A program made the translations under genes and the position numbers. A stretch of 22,704 bases of DNA from UBA6115 sp964346355. Lineage in GTDB: Bacteria; Bacillota; Clostridia; Christensenellales; Aristaeellaceae. Below, in pieces: positions 13,926-21,588 of the stretch (positions within the stretch are counted from its first letter, which is position 1; each line of letters opens with the position of its first letter). Where the stretch lies: positions 1 to 22,704 of the forward strand of contig CAYFUH010000025.1 of NCBI GenBank assembly GCA_964346355.1. Direction: 5' to 3'. A model generated the notes under the pieces. The model worked only from the letters and a program-made list of their open reading frames with translations, searched no databases and had not been told where the DNA came from.

Positions 13926-15578
13926 TCAGGCCAGTTCCTTGATGCGCTGGTTCACCCGGTGGCGCAGGCACAGCAGCCAGGCTTCCTCACGGGGGTACAC
14001 CTTCATGGTAATGGGGGCGGACAGTCCTTGATGGATCAAGGCCTCCACCTCCTCGCGGCTGCTTAATTTTTCAAGGTAGGACAGCGCGCGCAAATCCTGC
14101 ATCGCGTGCAAAAACAGCATCAGCCGCAGGGATTCCTCCGGCTGGCCGCCCTCACCCGGATACACCTGAAAGGCATCGCCCGCCGGCGCGAAGCCGCTGC
14201 AGTCGGTGTTCAGGTAGGGGTCAATGGGGTGTATCGCGTACTGGGAGAAGTAAAAATTATACGCCCAGTGCAGGAAGCCTGTCATCCGGCTTAAGTATAA
14301 TTGTACCCCCAGGATGCGGGTGCGATGCGCGGGCATGGCGATAAAGGTATTGCTCACATCCCGGTGCTGGCCGACGCAGTAATAGGTCCACCGCTCAGGC
14401 AGCGGGAGGTCGGCGAATGCCTCCAGGTGGTTGGTGGCGGGCACGGGGATCACGCCTTCCACCCCTTCCAAACATTCCACATCGCTTAAGGCGTCAATAA
14501 TCTTGGCATTTCCAATCAACGGCTTCACAATGCCGACCAGTTTTCTGTATTGTTCACAGTCCTTAATCCCTGGCTCATCCGTGATGTGGAAGTAGCAATG
14601 GTTCAAAACGTCCATGTACTCCAATTCCTTGGTCAAGGCGGGCAGATAAGCGGAAAGGAACTTGACATACTCCGGGTCCAGGGCGTCCGTCTGCCAGCCA
14701 AACAGCTGGGTGTAGGAGCCGTCCTTGATGCCCATGATCTTGGGCGCGTGCAGGCCGCCCCATTGGGTAAACAGGTGGGCCATCTCGAAATATCTGATGC
14801 CCTCATGCCGGCACATGGTGATGAAATCCCGCAGCTTTGAAAACTTGAAGTTATAACCCAGCGGTGTGACAAAGATGTCCACCAGCTGGGCGGTCAACCG
14901 CTCCGTCCCCGCCGCGGTATCCAGCGGCGGCGTATGGATGGGGGTAAGGATCATGTTCACGCCGCGCTTGGCGGCCAGCGCGATATAGTTGCGCAGGATG
15001 CGGTTGTGCTCAATGGAGAACATGGGCACCTGGTAGTAAACAGCCAGGCTGTCCGCGTGCAGCCAGCGGGTGTGGATCAGTTTTTGCCGCGGCAGCTCCT
15101 GGGGCAGCAGTTCAATGTGCAATTCATCCTCAGCAAGCGCCTGGCCGTCCTCATCCTTCATCACAACGCTTAAGGTGTAGATGCCAGGTTTTGATTCCGG
15201 CGCTGCTTCCACATCCAGCCACAGGCTGTCCCATTGGTTTGGATACAGGCGGATCTGTCCGCTTGAGTGGATGCTGCGCAGCAAATCCGGGTACAGTTTG
15301 CTGTCGCTGCGCAGGTAGTGTTCATCACTGTCCAAAAATCTGGGGAAGCGCACCGGCACGTTAAACACCTGGCGCACGGTGACCTTCAGGTCACAGGCAA
15401 TGTCAATATTGGCAAAAGGCAGGTTGCCCTTTACCTCTTCCTTTAAGCAGTAAGCGGCCTGCAGTGAAAACACTTCGCCTTTAAGCAGGCTGATTGGACA
15501 TGCGCCCGGGTAATGCTCCGGCTCTTTTTCGCTGAGCACTTTAACCAGCGAGCTGACCAGTTTGAATCCAATGTTCAT
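13926..15578 (-). CDS. GH123/DUF4091-like glycoside hydrolase, cytoplasmic
   Basis: A 550-residue protein resembling the DUF4091 domain proteins related to glycoside hydrolase family 123. Residues 1-160 form a beta-rich N-terminal domain (LYPNQWDSLWLDVEA, KPGIYTLSVVM). The rest looks like a barrel: AAKRGVNMILTPIHTPPLD, GIRYFEMAHLFTQWGG, and HITDEPG at 331-337, where the D334-E335 pair matches the catalytic pair of GH123 (beta-N-acetylgalactosaminidases). LHWAYNFYF at the C-terminal end is also typical. No signal peptide is seen, so an intracellular glycan substrate is expected. The ribosome binding site AAGGAGG precedes ATG. Substrate specificity is unknown. Confidence 0.75.
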   Translation of the reverse strand: MNIGFKLVSSLVKVLSEKEPEHYPGACPISLLKGEVFSLQAAYCLKEEVKGNLPFANIDIACDLKVTVRQVFNVPVRFPRFLDSDEHYLRSDSKLYPDLLRSIHSSGQIRLYPNQWDSLWLDVEAAPESKPGIYTLSVVMKDEDGQALAEDELHIELLPQELPRQKLIHTRWLHADSLAVYYQVPMFSIEHNRILRNYIALAAKRGVNMILTPIHTPPLDTAAGTERLTAQLVDIFVTPLGYNFKFSKLRDFITMCRHEGIRYFEMAHLFTQWGGLHAPKIMGIKDGSYTQLFGWQTDALDPEYVKFLSAYLPALTKELEYMDVLNHCYFHITDEPGIKDCEQYRKLVGIVKPLIGNAKIIDALSDVECLEGVEGVIPVPATNHLEAFADLPLPERWTYYCVGQHRDVSNTFIAMPAHRTRILGVQLYLSRMTGFLHWAYNFYFSQYAIHPIDPYLNTDCSGFAPAGDAFQVYPGEGGQPEESLRLMLFLHAMQDLRALSYLEKLSSREEVEALIHQGLSAPITMKVYPREEAWLLCLRHRVNQRIKELA

Positions 15579-15667
15579 TGCAAAACCTCCTTCTTGCGTT
15601 TCTGGAAGACAAAAAACGGTGACCCTCCGTGCATGTACGCCCTCGTCCAGTATTGGATAAGGGGCTA

Positions 15668-16474
15668 TTACCCCAAATCAATATGCGGCAGCACGTTGAT
15701 GATGCGCCGGCGGCTGGCGCCCAGGGAGCGCAGCATGCCCGCCTGCGGGACATTGGCGGTGAAACCCTGCGAGAGGGCGCTGGTCACGCCGCGCTGGCGC
15801 AGCAGGTCCGACGCCGCGATAAGCAGGGACTTGCCCACGCCGCGGTTGCGCATGTCCTTTTGCACATACAGCATCACCAGGGCCGCGGTGTCCGCGGACG
15901 CGCCGGTCATCATGATTTCAGCGATCGGGTGCCCGGCGCGGTAGTAGCCCAGCGCCAGGAAGTTGGCCTGCTGCATCTGCAGCACCAAAAAATCGTGGGA
16001 GATGGGGGAGAGCCGGTAGCGGTTCAGCCGTGTAATAAAGGCGTACTGGTCCTGCGCGGTTTGCAGGGGCACGGAGGCGAATTCACACCCCATGGGCGCC
16101 TGTGCGTTGCCAACGGGCAGGGGGAAGATGTACTCTTCCCGCGCGTCCCTGGATTGGAAGCCGTTTTGGTTGTAAAAGGAGACCAAATCAAACTGCGACG
16201 GCGCGATCTCTGTATAAATCCGGCCCTTTAATTGCGGAAAGGCCGCGCGGATCTGCTCGCTGCGGCCCAGCAAAGCGCCCAGCAGCAGGTTTCTGGCCGT
16301 GGGCTGGGACTGGATGTCAATATACATCTGCAAGGGGCGCTCAGGATACAGCTCCTCCTGCATGTTCAGGATAATATAAGCCACGCCCAACTGAACAAAC
16401 TGGTCGTTGGCAGCAAAAAAAACGTCTTCCGGGGGCACGCCCTGGTAGGGGGCGTTGGGATGTGATAGTCGCAT
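15668..16474 (-). CDS. GNAT-family acetyltransferase, probably tandem domains
   Basis: A 268-residue protein. The C-terminal half (about 130-268) is a GNAT domain with the acetyl-CoA-binding QKDMRNRGVGKSLL (R209-x-R-G-x-G-K215), followed by LRQRGVTSALSQGFTANVPQAGMLRSLGA. The N-terminal half (LYPERPLQMYIDIQ, FDLVSFYNQNGFQSRDAREEYIF) has the end of a GNAT fold (LVSFYNQNGF) but no clear CoA-binding loop, so it may be a degenerate first domain. The substrate cannot be predicted. The ATG follows a CAGGAGACAGT ribosome binding site, 36 bases after the GuaA-like gene, so cotranscription is likely. Confidence 0.8.
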   Translation of the reverse strand: MRLSHPNAPYQGVPPEDVFFAANDQFVQLGVAYIILNMQEELYPERPLQMYIDIQSQPTARNLLLGALLGRSEQIRAAFPQLKGRIYTEIAPSQFDLVSFYNQNGFQSRDAREEYIFPLPVGNAQAPMGCEFASVPLQTAQDQYAFITRLNRYRLSPISHDFLVLQMQQANFLALGYYRAGHPIAEIMMTGASADTAALVMLYVQKDMRNRGVGKSLLIAASDLLRQRGVTSALSQGFTANVPQAGMLRSLGASRRRIINVLPHIDLG

Positions 16475-16510
16475 ACTGTCTCCTGAAAATGTATTAAACG
16501 GTGGCAGGGT

Positions 16511-17980
16511 TTATGGCCATTCCGCTTCCTGCAGGCTGTGGGCAGGCGTCAAGTCCCAGATGACCTTTTTAATCAGCGGGCTGTGCTTGAGGGCGCGCTG
16601 GGTGTAGCGCTCCAGCAGGTCATAGGGCAGCCGCGCGGGAAGGGCGCGCAGGTCGCTGCCGGTGTGGCTGACGGATACCGCGCGCAGCAGGACAACCAGG
16701 GAATCCTCCTGCGTCTCCTGGTATGGCACCTCGTGCAGCATGGCAAAATACTTCCACAGGCGCTTGGCAAGCCCCGCGTCCTCAATCTCCTGCCGGAAGG
16801 CAGCATCCGCCCAGCGCAGCAGGTTCAGCCGCTCTTTGGTGCACTCGCCGATTATGCGCAGCGCAAGGCCCGTAAAGGGGAAAGGCTGCATGGCGGTCAT
16901 GTGCTGGGGCAGGCCCAGGGCTTCGCCCACACGGCGGATTTCCTCCCTAAACAGGTCCGCCAAGGGGGCAATGGTGTTTACACCCTCCGCCAGGACGGAG
17001 GCAGCCTTTTTGGGTGCGCTGTTGGAGAACAGGTAGTCAGAGGACTTGGACTCAATCAGCAGGCTGTACTCCAGCCGCTCACCGGTTTCCTTCAGCACGG
17101 TCTGCAAGGTCTTCCGCAGCGCGCTGGCCTTGTCCGACTGCTTGGTGAGCCCGGCCAGGGCGTCCATCACGCGGTCCTCCGCGTTGATGATCTCCAGGTT
17201 CAAGCCTGCGCTTTTGTAGTAGGCGGAAAACTCCACCACCTCGTTCTCACGCAAAAGGCCTGTATCCACAAACACGCAGGTCAGCTGGTCGCCCAGGGCG
17301 CGGTGCGCAAGCAGCGCGGTCACGCCGCTGTCCAGCCCGCCGCTCATCACGCACAAAGCGCGGCCATCGCCCGCTTTTTCCTGGATCTGCGCGCGCATGA
17401 TGGAAATGAAGGAGTCCTCGCTCCACCAGCGGGTGCAGCCGCACACATTGATGGCAAACTGCGTCAGCAGGCTCATCATGTCCGGGTCGTTGGGCTCCAG
17501 CTGGCAGGCAATGGCATAGATTTCAAGCGTCTTGTGCGCAAGGCCGATGGGCTTGTCCTCATACAGCGCCAGCGGCTCCAGGTCGTCTGTAAGCCCCAGG
17601 GTGTGGACGGTGCCAAACATGCGCTCGGACTCGTGTAAACCCTCCGTGATGCGGGAGGGCAAAAAGGTAAGTGTATCCACATCGTCAATCAGCAGCGCCT
17701 CATCCACCTGCCCGCCAAGAAGGGTTGTTACAGCGGGCACGGTGCTGCCCAGGGCCAAAACCGGGATGCCGGAGCGCAGCAGCTGGCCGTCCAGGTCCAC
17801 CGGCACCTCGCCCCTTGTGCCGCCAGAGAGGATCACGCCAAGGGCTTCCTCGCCCATGATCTGCTCTGCGCTGGTGTTGCCGGGCAAAATCTTGGCCGAA
17901 ATCTTTTCCGCCCGCAGCTTGGATGCCAGGGCGGCAGAATAGGAGCCGTCAAAATTTAAGATCAGTACTTGGTCGCGCAT
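16511..17980 (-). CDS. guaA: GMP synthase homologue (GuaA-like) with degenerate glutaminase domain
   Basis: A 489-residue protein with the GuaA layout: class I glutaminase-like domain (1-180), ATP pyrophosphatase domain (about 205-350) and C-terminal dimerisation domain (to 489). GMP synthase converts XMP to GMP. The PP-loop SGGLDSG (213-219) and FVDTGLLRENE are kept. The glutaminase nucleophile is lost: VLGICYGMQ of the family reads VLALGSTVP (Cys to Gly78), and FHPE reads CQLE (His to Gln160). The ATPase-domain GTxYPDVIES and KSHHNVGG motifs and the C-terminal KPPATIEWE are also changed (YSLLIESKSS, SLQEAEWP). At best it would use free ammonia, and it may have another function. The ribosome binding site is GAGGGA. 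It lies 15 bases after the CHAP gene. Confidence 0.8.
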   Translation of the reverse strand: MRDQVLILNFDGSYSAALASKLRAEKISAKILPGNTSAEQIMGEEALGVILSGGTRGEVPVDLDGQLLRSGIPVLALGSTVPAVTTLLGGQVDEALLIDDVDTLTFLPSRITEGLHESERMFGTVHTLGLTDDLEPLALYEDKPIGLAHKTLEIYAIACQLEPNDPDMMSLLTQFAINVCGCTRWWSEDSFISIMRAQIQEKAGDGRALCVMSGGLDSGVTALLAHRALGDQLTCVFVDTGLLRENEVVEFSAYYKSAGLNLEIINAEDRVMDALAGLTKQSDKASALRKTLQTVLKETGERLEYSLLIESKSSDYLFSNSAPKKAASVLAEGVNTIAPLADLFREEIRRVGEALGLPQHMTAMQPFPFTGLALRIIGECTKERLNLLRWADAAFRQEIEDAGLAKRLWKYFAMLHEVPYQETQEDSLVVLLRAVSVSHTGSDLRALPARLPYDLLERYTQRALKHSPLIKKVIWDLTPAHSLQEAEWP

Positions 17981-17995
17981 CAGTCGTCCCTCGTT

Positions 17996-18901
17996 TCAAA
18001 AGGTTCCGTCCACTGTCCAGAACTCGGTATGGTTCATCATGTAGTCCGCCGCGTATTTGGACAGCGCAAGCTGGGTTTGCTGGTTGGCGATGCCGGTTTG
18101 GGTCAATTGCTGCAAAGACTGGAAGGTGCGCACCGCTTCCTGTGTCGCGTTGTTGTAGCGGCCGTGCACATCCTGTGCGCCCAGCAGGCCGATGATGACC
18201 AGCTTTTCCTGCAGTGCCTTTACCTTCTCGCTCTCAACCCCGCCGCGCAGCACGATGTCCGCCAGGTCATGAACCGTGCCATAGCCCTGGATGCGCCAGT
18301 CATCCAATTTGTACTGCGCGCGCTGCACGCGGTCGGGGTTGTTGCCTTCTATGACATGAATATAGGTGGTGCCCGTTTCATCCTGCAGGCTTTGTTCCAC
18401 CACCGCCACATGCGTGGTGTCGCCGCTGGGCGTGTAGGAAAAAAAGACCCAATCACCCGGCTGGGGGATGTAGCTGTTCTTCTCCATCTGGCTGTCCATG
18501 CCCTTGTACCACTGGCTGCCCCAACCGGCGATGAAACCCGTGCGCGCGATGTAGCGGCCCTGCTTTAAAAACCAGTTGCGGCCAATGTTGGTGGCGCCAT
18601 ACAGCGGGTAGTGGATCTCCAGCAGTTTTTCGTCCAACTGCTGCTCGGCCTGATGCACAGACCAGCACAGCAATTCTGCGCACCATTCGGCCTTGGGGTC
18701 GCCGTACCACTCGCCGTATTTGGTGGTGCCGTCCCGCTGCTCGGTATAGCCAAGCTCATTGCGCGCGGTGTCCAGCACAGCCTGCACATGATGGGGGATC
18801 TCATACGCTGGCGGAATGGGTGTTAACACCTGCTCCTTTGCTGCTGCGTGCAAAAACAGCATACCAAAGCACAGCAGCAAGACAGCGATCCGTCTGGTCA
18901 T
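17996..18901 (-). CDS. Secreted CHAP-domain peptidoglycan hydrolase with a C-terminal peptidoglycan-binding repeat
   Basis: A 301-residue exported protein. The signal peptide ends near residue 21 (FLHAAAKEQ). The CHAP domain spans about 40-210, with the probable nucleophile C74 in AEWCAELLCW, H164 in DTTHVAVVE and a polar residue in the HVIEGNN segment. QPGDWVFF is typical of the family. CHAP domains cut peptidoglycan as amidases or peptidases. A PG_binding_1 repeat (about 213-280, VKALQEKLVIIGLL, GRYNNATQEAVRTFQ) should hold it on the wall. I chose the ATG at 18901 because GGAGGGAG precedes it. The upstream ATG at 18913 lies on that site. It is the first gene after its own promoter. Confidence 0.87.
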   Translation of the reverse strand: MTRRIAVLLLCFGMLFLHAAAKEQVLTPIPPAYEIPHHVQAVLDTARNELGYTEQRDGTTKYGEWYGDPKAEWCAELLCWSVHQAEQQLDEKLLEIHYPLYGATNIGRNWFLKQGRYIARTGFIAGWGSQWYKGMDSQMEKNSYIPQPGDWVFFSYTPSGDTTHVAVVEQSLQDETGTTYIHVIEGNNPDRVQRAQYKLDDWRIQGYGTVHDLADIVLRGGVESEKVKALQEKLVIIGLLGAQDVHGRYNNATQEAVRTFQSLQQLTQTGIANQQTQLALSKYAADYMMNHTEFWTVDGTF

Positions 18902-18929
18902 AGCTCCCTCCATTCATCCAGATTTTCTC

Positions 18930-18958
18930 ATTATACCTTGATTGCCCTATGCTTGCAA
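18930..18958 (-). promoter_or_regulatory. Sigma-A-type promoter for the CHAP gene
   Basis: On the minus strand, a perfect TATAAT (18935-18930) has TTGCAA (18958-18953) 17 bases upstream. The -35 box lies at the centre of a 12-bp perfect palindrome (18950-18961). The start codon is about 29 bases below the -10 box. This is probably the main promoter for the run of genes down to the GH13 gene. Confidence 0.75.
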
Positions 18959-18961
18959 GCA
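18950..18961. repeat. 12-bp perfect palindrome over the CHAP -35 box
   Basis: TGCTTGCAAGCA is its own reverse complement and covers the -35 box of the CHAP promoter. It lies 32 bases past the stop of the TetR gene and is a plausible operator for that or another dimeric repressor. The link to TetR is inferred from position only. Confidence 0.5.
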
Positions 18962-18963
18962 AA

Positions 18964-18986
18964 GCGGCACGGGGAGCCCGTGCCGC
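18964..18986 (-). terminator. GC-rich hairpin ending the VanW-TetR unit
   Basis: GCGGCACGGG and CCCGTGCCGC form a perfect 10-bp stem with a 3-base loop, beginning seven bases after the TetR stop. On the minus strand it is followed by TTTGCTT, a short U-tract, so it should work as an intrinsic terminator, though not an ideal one. It separates the TetR gene from the CHAP promoter. Confidence 0.75.
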
Positions 18987-18992
18987 AAAACC

Positions 18993-19640
18993 CTATAAAT
19001 CCTGTAATATCAAGGCCAATTCGTCTGCCTCAACCACAATGATACTCCCCGGACTCATGCCCAGGGCGGCCTCCAGATGCCGCCTTAGCGCGCGCAGCAG
19101 CGGCAGGGTATCCGCCTTTTGGTCCGCTGTTTTGGCCTGGCTGATCAGCAGGGCGCAGGCGGCCAGGAAACTGGTGAAGGCAACCTTCAGGCTGTGCTCG
19201 TTGGCAAAGATGGCTTCCTCCATCTGCTTTAATTGCAGCATGATGCTGACAAAAGCAGGGAAGAAGATGGTGCTCACCGCATCCTGCATCTCCCGCAGCA
19301 GGGCGGTGCCTTCAAAATCATCCTGCAGGGCGATCAGGTTGCGCAAAAGCGGGACGTTTTCCGGGGTGATGAAACTGGCTTCGCGCAGCAGCGCATCAAG
19401 GGCGCTTAGCGCGTCAAAGGGCTTGTTTTTCTCATACCGTGCAAATGAGGCCTGCGCCTGGGCTTTGCCCAGTTCGGCCAGCACCTCAAACTTGGTCTTG
19501 AAATGGTGGTAAAAACTGCCTTTGCTGGTGTTCAACTCATCCAGGATGTCCTGGATGGACGTGTTGATATAGCCCTTTTGTGCAAACAGCACCGACGCGG
19601 TGTTCAAGATATCCTGCTTTTTCTGGGGGCCCTTGCGCAT
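18993..19640 (-). CDS. TetR/AcrR-family transcriptional regulator
   Basis: A 215-residue one-component regulator. The N-terminal helix-turn-helix (about residues 9-55: ILNTASVLFAQKGY, TSIQDILDELNTSKGSFYHHF, KTKFEVLAELGK) is a textbook TetR DNA-binding domain. The remaining helices form the ligand/dimer domain, which is not specific enough to name an effector. The ATG follows AAAGGAG. It sits 35 bases after the VanW gene and shares its terminator, so the two are probably cotranscribed. A 12-bp palindrome on the CHAP promoter just downstream is one possible target. Confidence 0.93.
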   Translation of the reverse strand: MRKGPQKKQDILNTASVLFAQKGYINTSIQDILDELNTSKGSFYHHFKTKFEVLAELGKAQAQASFARYEKNKPFDALSALDALLREASFITPENVPLLRNLIALQDDFEGTALLREMQDAVSTIFFPAFVSIMLQLKQMEEAIFANEHSLKVAFTSFLAACALLISQAKTADQKADTLPLLRALRRHLEAALGMSPGSIIVVEADELALILQDL

Positions 19641-19675
19641 GATGTCAGCTCCTTTGTGTCAAGCGTGGTCAATCA

Positions 19676-21442
19676 TCAGTTGTACTCTATCACCTTTTGA
19701 ATCATCCTGTACTTGGAGGTGAACAGCTTCTCCCGCCTGTATTCCTGGCCGTCACGCAGGTAGACGCGGTAGGTATCCACCACATAGCCGGTGCGCGCCT
19801 GTTTCAATTCCTGCTGGGTGCCCGGCGCCAGGTTGGGGTTTTGCTGGTAGGCGGGTTCCTTGGGCGGCTGCTGGGTGGAAATCAACTGGGTTTCAAGCGC
19901 GATGCTCTCACCCGGGCCGGTCATCAGGCCGTAGATTTCAATGGTTAGCGTGCGCTTGGCATAATGCGCGGTGATGAAAACCGGGGTAGGGTTGTCGTTG
20001 CGGAATTTAAAGTCCAGATTGGGCCAGTTGACGGCAGCGTCCAGGCCCTTGTCCAGGTAGCTGACCGGCCAGGCGTGGGGCGAACGGTCTACAATGCTCA
20101 GCCCCGCGCCAGCCGCCGCGTTAAACAGGGTGGAGGATACCTGGCACACGCCGCCGCCCACGTCGTCAATCAGCCGGCCGCCATAAATCGCCGGCGCTCC
20201 GCGGTAGCCCTTTTCCATGGTTCGCTGGCCGGTTGTTTCATTAAAGGAGAAGGTTTCCCCGGGCATCAGCGTCCGGTTGCTGATGGCCTGCGCAGCCAGG
20301 GCGATATTGTTGTTCCGGTCCTCGTTGGAGCCGGTCTTGGTGCTGAAGGTGGCCAGCTTGGTAAAGCGGTTGCGCAAATCAGAACTGGTGACCTGGGGGA
20401 GGACAGGGGTGGACTGCAGCTTGATCACCGCCTGGTAATCCTGCTTTTGCAGCGCGTTTTTCAGCGCGCCGGAGATGGCCTGCGCCTCAATCTTCCGGCC
20501 GGTCACGTCCTGGGTCACCGTAAACTGCTTGGTTTCAAAATCAAAGGAGGAGACCACGGCGTTCACCGGGCTGGTGTTGATTTGCTCCACCAGGCTGTCT
20601 GCCAACTGGTCTATCAGTTTGTTGCTGAAGGAGACCTCGGTGGAGAAGTAGGCGCCGCTTTTTTTGACGTGCTGCACCTGCCGCCACCTGGCTTCAAAAG
20701 GCGTCCAGGTGGAGTTGATGATGGCGGGGGAGTTTTGCCGGCCAATCGAATAGGCCTGCTCCATCGCCTCCTCCAGGTTGCGCTTGAAAGGAATGTGGGC
20801 GCTGTTGAACTGGAAGAGCGTGTTGTCAACATACAGCTGGATGTTCAAATGCGGGTCTGCGGCGGCTTGTTCATGGGCGCTGCTTTGGCGCAGCTGGGTC
20901 GGGGTAATGCCGGCAACAGCCAGCCCGTCAATCTGAATGTTGTCAAAGAAAGCCTGCTTTTGCATGCTGGCTGTTTTTTGTAAAAAGAGCGCCTGCTTGG
21001 CCTGCGCTTTTTGCACATTGACCAGGCAAACAGCCAAAATAATCAGGGAGGCGATGATGACGCCCAGGCTGATAAAGGGAAAACGCTTGGTTTTTTCAGG
21101 CGGTTGCGGCGGGTCATACACAGGCTGCGCGGGCTGGGGGTAATAGGCAGGGTCGTGATACACAGGCTCCTGGTACACGGCTTCCTGGTATACAGGCTCC
21201 TGTTCTACCGTGTCCCATACCCACTCGGGGCTGCTGGCGCTGAAATCCGCCTCCCAGGGGTCCTCCGCCTGGTGCTGCGCCTGCGTCTGGTGTACCTGCC
21301 AGCTGTCCCCAACCTGCCAGCTTTGATGCTGCCAGACAGGCTGGTTGTTTTCAAGCGCGGGCGGGCTGTCGGGCTGGAACGCAGCCCGGCTGACGGTTTT
21401 TTTGTTAAAGCCATGAAGATGCTTGTCCCTGCGGCGCGCCAA
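19676..21442 (-). CDS. Membrane-anchored VanW-domain protein with G5-like C-terminus
   Basis: A 588-residue protein. The N-terminal cytoplasmic part (1-120) is low complexity, rich in Gln, Trp, Tyr and Pro, with repeats EPVYQEAVYQEPVYHDPAYY (82-101). One transmembrane helix spans about 121-142. Outside lies a putative peptidoglycan-binding domain (about 200-345), the VanW domain (about 365-490, with MPGETFSFNETTGQRT and GGGVCQVSSTLFNAA) and a G5-like end (about 513-588). VanW proteins are found with vancomycin-resistance and wall genes, but their biochemical role is not settled. The TTG start follows a strong AGGAGGTGG site. It has its own promoter and is divergent from desulfoferrodoxin. Confidence 0.9.
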   Translation of the reverse strand: MARRRDKHLHGFNKKTVSRAAFQPDSPPALENNQPVWQHQSWQVGDSWQVHQTQAQHQAEDPWEADFSASSPEWVWDTVEQEPVYQEAVYQEPVYHDPAYYPQPAQPVYDPPQPPEKTKRFPFISLGVIIASLIILAVCLVNVQKAQAKQALFLQKTASMQKQAFFDNIQIDGLAVAGITPTQLRQSSAHEQAAADPHLNIQLYVDNTLFQFNSAHIPFKRNLEEAMEQAYSIGRQNSPAIINSTWTPFEARWRQVQHVKKSGAYFSTEVSFSNKLIDQLADSLVEQINTSPVNAVVSSFDFETKQFTVTQDVTGRKIEAQAISGALKNALQKQDYQAVIKLQSTPVLPQVTSSDLRNRFTKLATFSTKTGSNEDRNNNIALAAQAISNRTLMPGETFSFNETTGQRTMEKGYRGAPAIYGGRLIDDVGGGVCQVSSTLFNAAAGAGLSIVDRSPHAWPVSYLDKGLDAAVNWPNLDFKFRNDNPTPVFITAHYAKRTLTIEIYGLMTGPGESIALETQLISTQQPPKEPAYQQNPNLAPGTQQELKQARTGYVVDTYRVYLRDGQEYRREKLFTSKYRMIQKVIEYN

Positions 21443-21471
21443 AGCCTTCCACCTCCTGTAATCTTACCGTC

Positions 21472-21501
21472 ATTGTAATGATTTTGTTACACAATTGTCA
21501 A
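21472..21501 (-). promoter_or_regulatory. Sigma-A-type promoter for the VanW gene
   Basis: On the minus strand, a perfect TTGACA (21501-21496) and TACAAT (21477-21472) are 18 bases apart. The start codon is about 30 bases further on. The promoter is divergent from that of desulfoferrodoxin, with the two -35 boxes 30 bases apart. Confidence 0.75.
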
Positions 21502-21531
21502 GATTGGGAAACCGGCATGTTTTGAAAACAC

Positions 21532-21561
21532 TTGACATGGCAGGCGGGCATCCTCTATGAT
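21532..21561 (+). promoter_or_regulatory. Sigma-A-type promoter for desulfoferrodoxin-rubredoxin
   Basis: TTGACA (21532-21537) and TATGAT (21556-21561) are 18 bases apart, and the -10 box is one base from consensus. The start codon is 27 bases downstream of the -10 box. A 14-bp palindrome begins inside the -10 box. Confidence 0.75.
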
Positions 21562-21571
21562 GAATTCATCA
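21558..21571. repeat. 14-bp palindrome at the desulfoferrodoxin -10/start region (candidate operator)
   Basis: TGATGAATTCATCA is a perfect palindrome covering the second half of the -10 box and the expected transcription start. A bound repressor here would block initiation. It is not a good match to the PerR or Fur box as I remember them, so the regulator cannot be named. Confidence 0.5.
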
Positions 21572-21588
21572 AACATAGGAGGGTATAC

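Noticed and set aside
15611..15630. Possible minus-strand terminator after the GNAT gene: ACGG and CCGT arms followed by T6
   Set aside because: The stem is only four pairs plus a mismatch, too weak to call. No promoter was found after it to restart transcription of the GH123-like gene.
15661..15675. GGGG-CCCC hairpin around the GNAT stop codon
   Set aside because: It has only four base pairs and no T-run, and is likely chance.
16538..17638. A 366-codon open frame on the plus strand opposite the GuaA-like gene
   Set aside because: It is fully antisense to a gene with clear homology, has no recognisable domain, and such frames are common opposite GC-rich coding sequence.
19964..20983. A 339-codon plus-strand open frame opposite the VanW gene
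   Set aside because: It is antisense to a gene with clear VanW signature, no ribosome binding site was seen, and its composition is that of a shadow frame.
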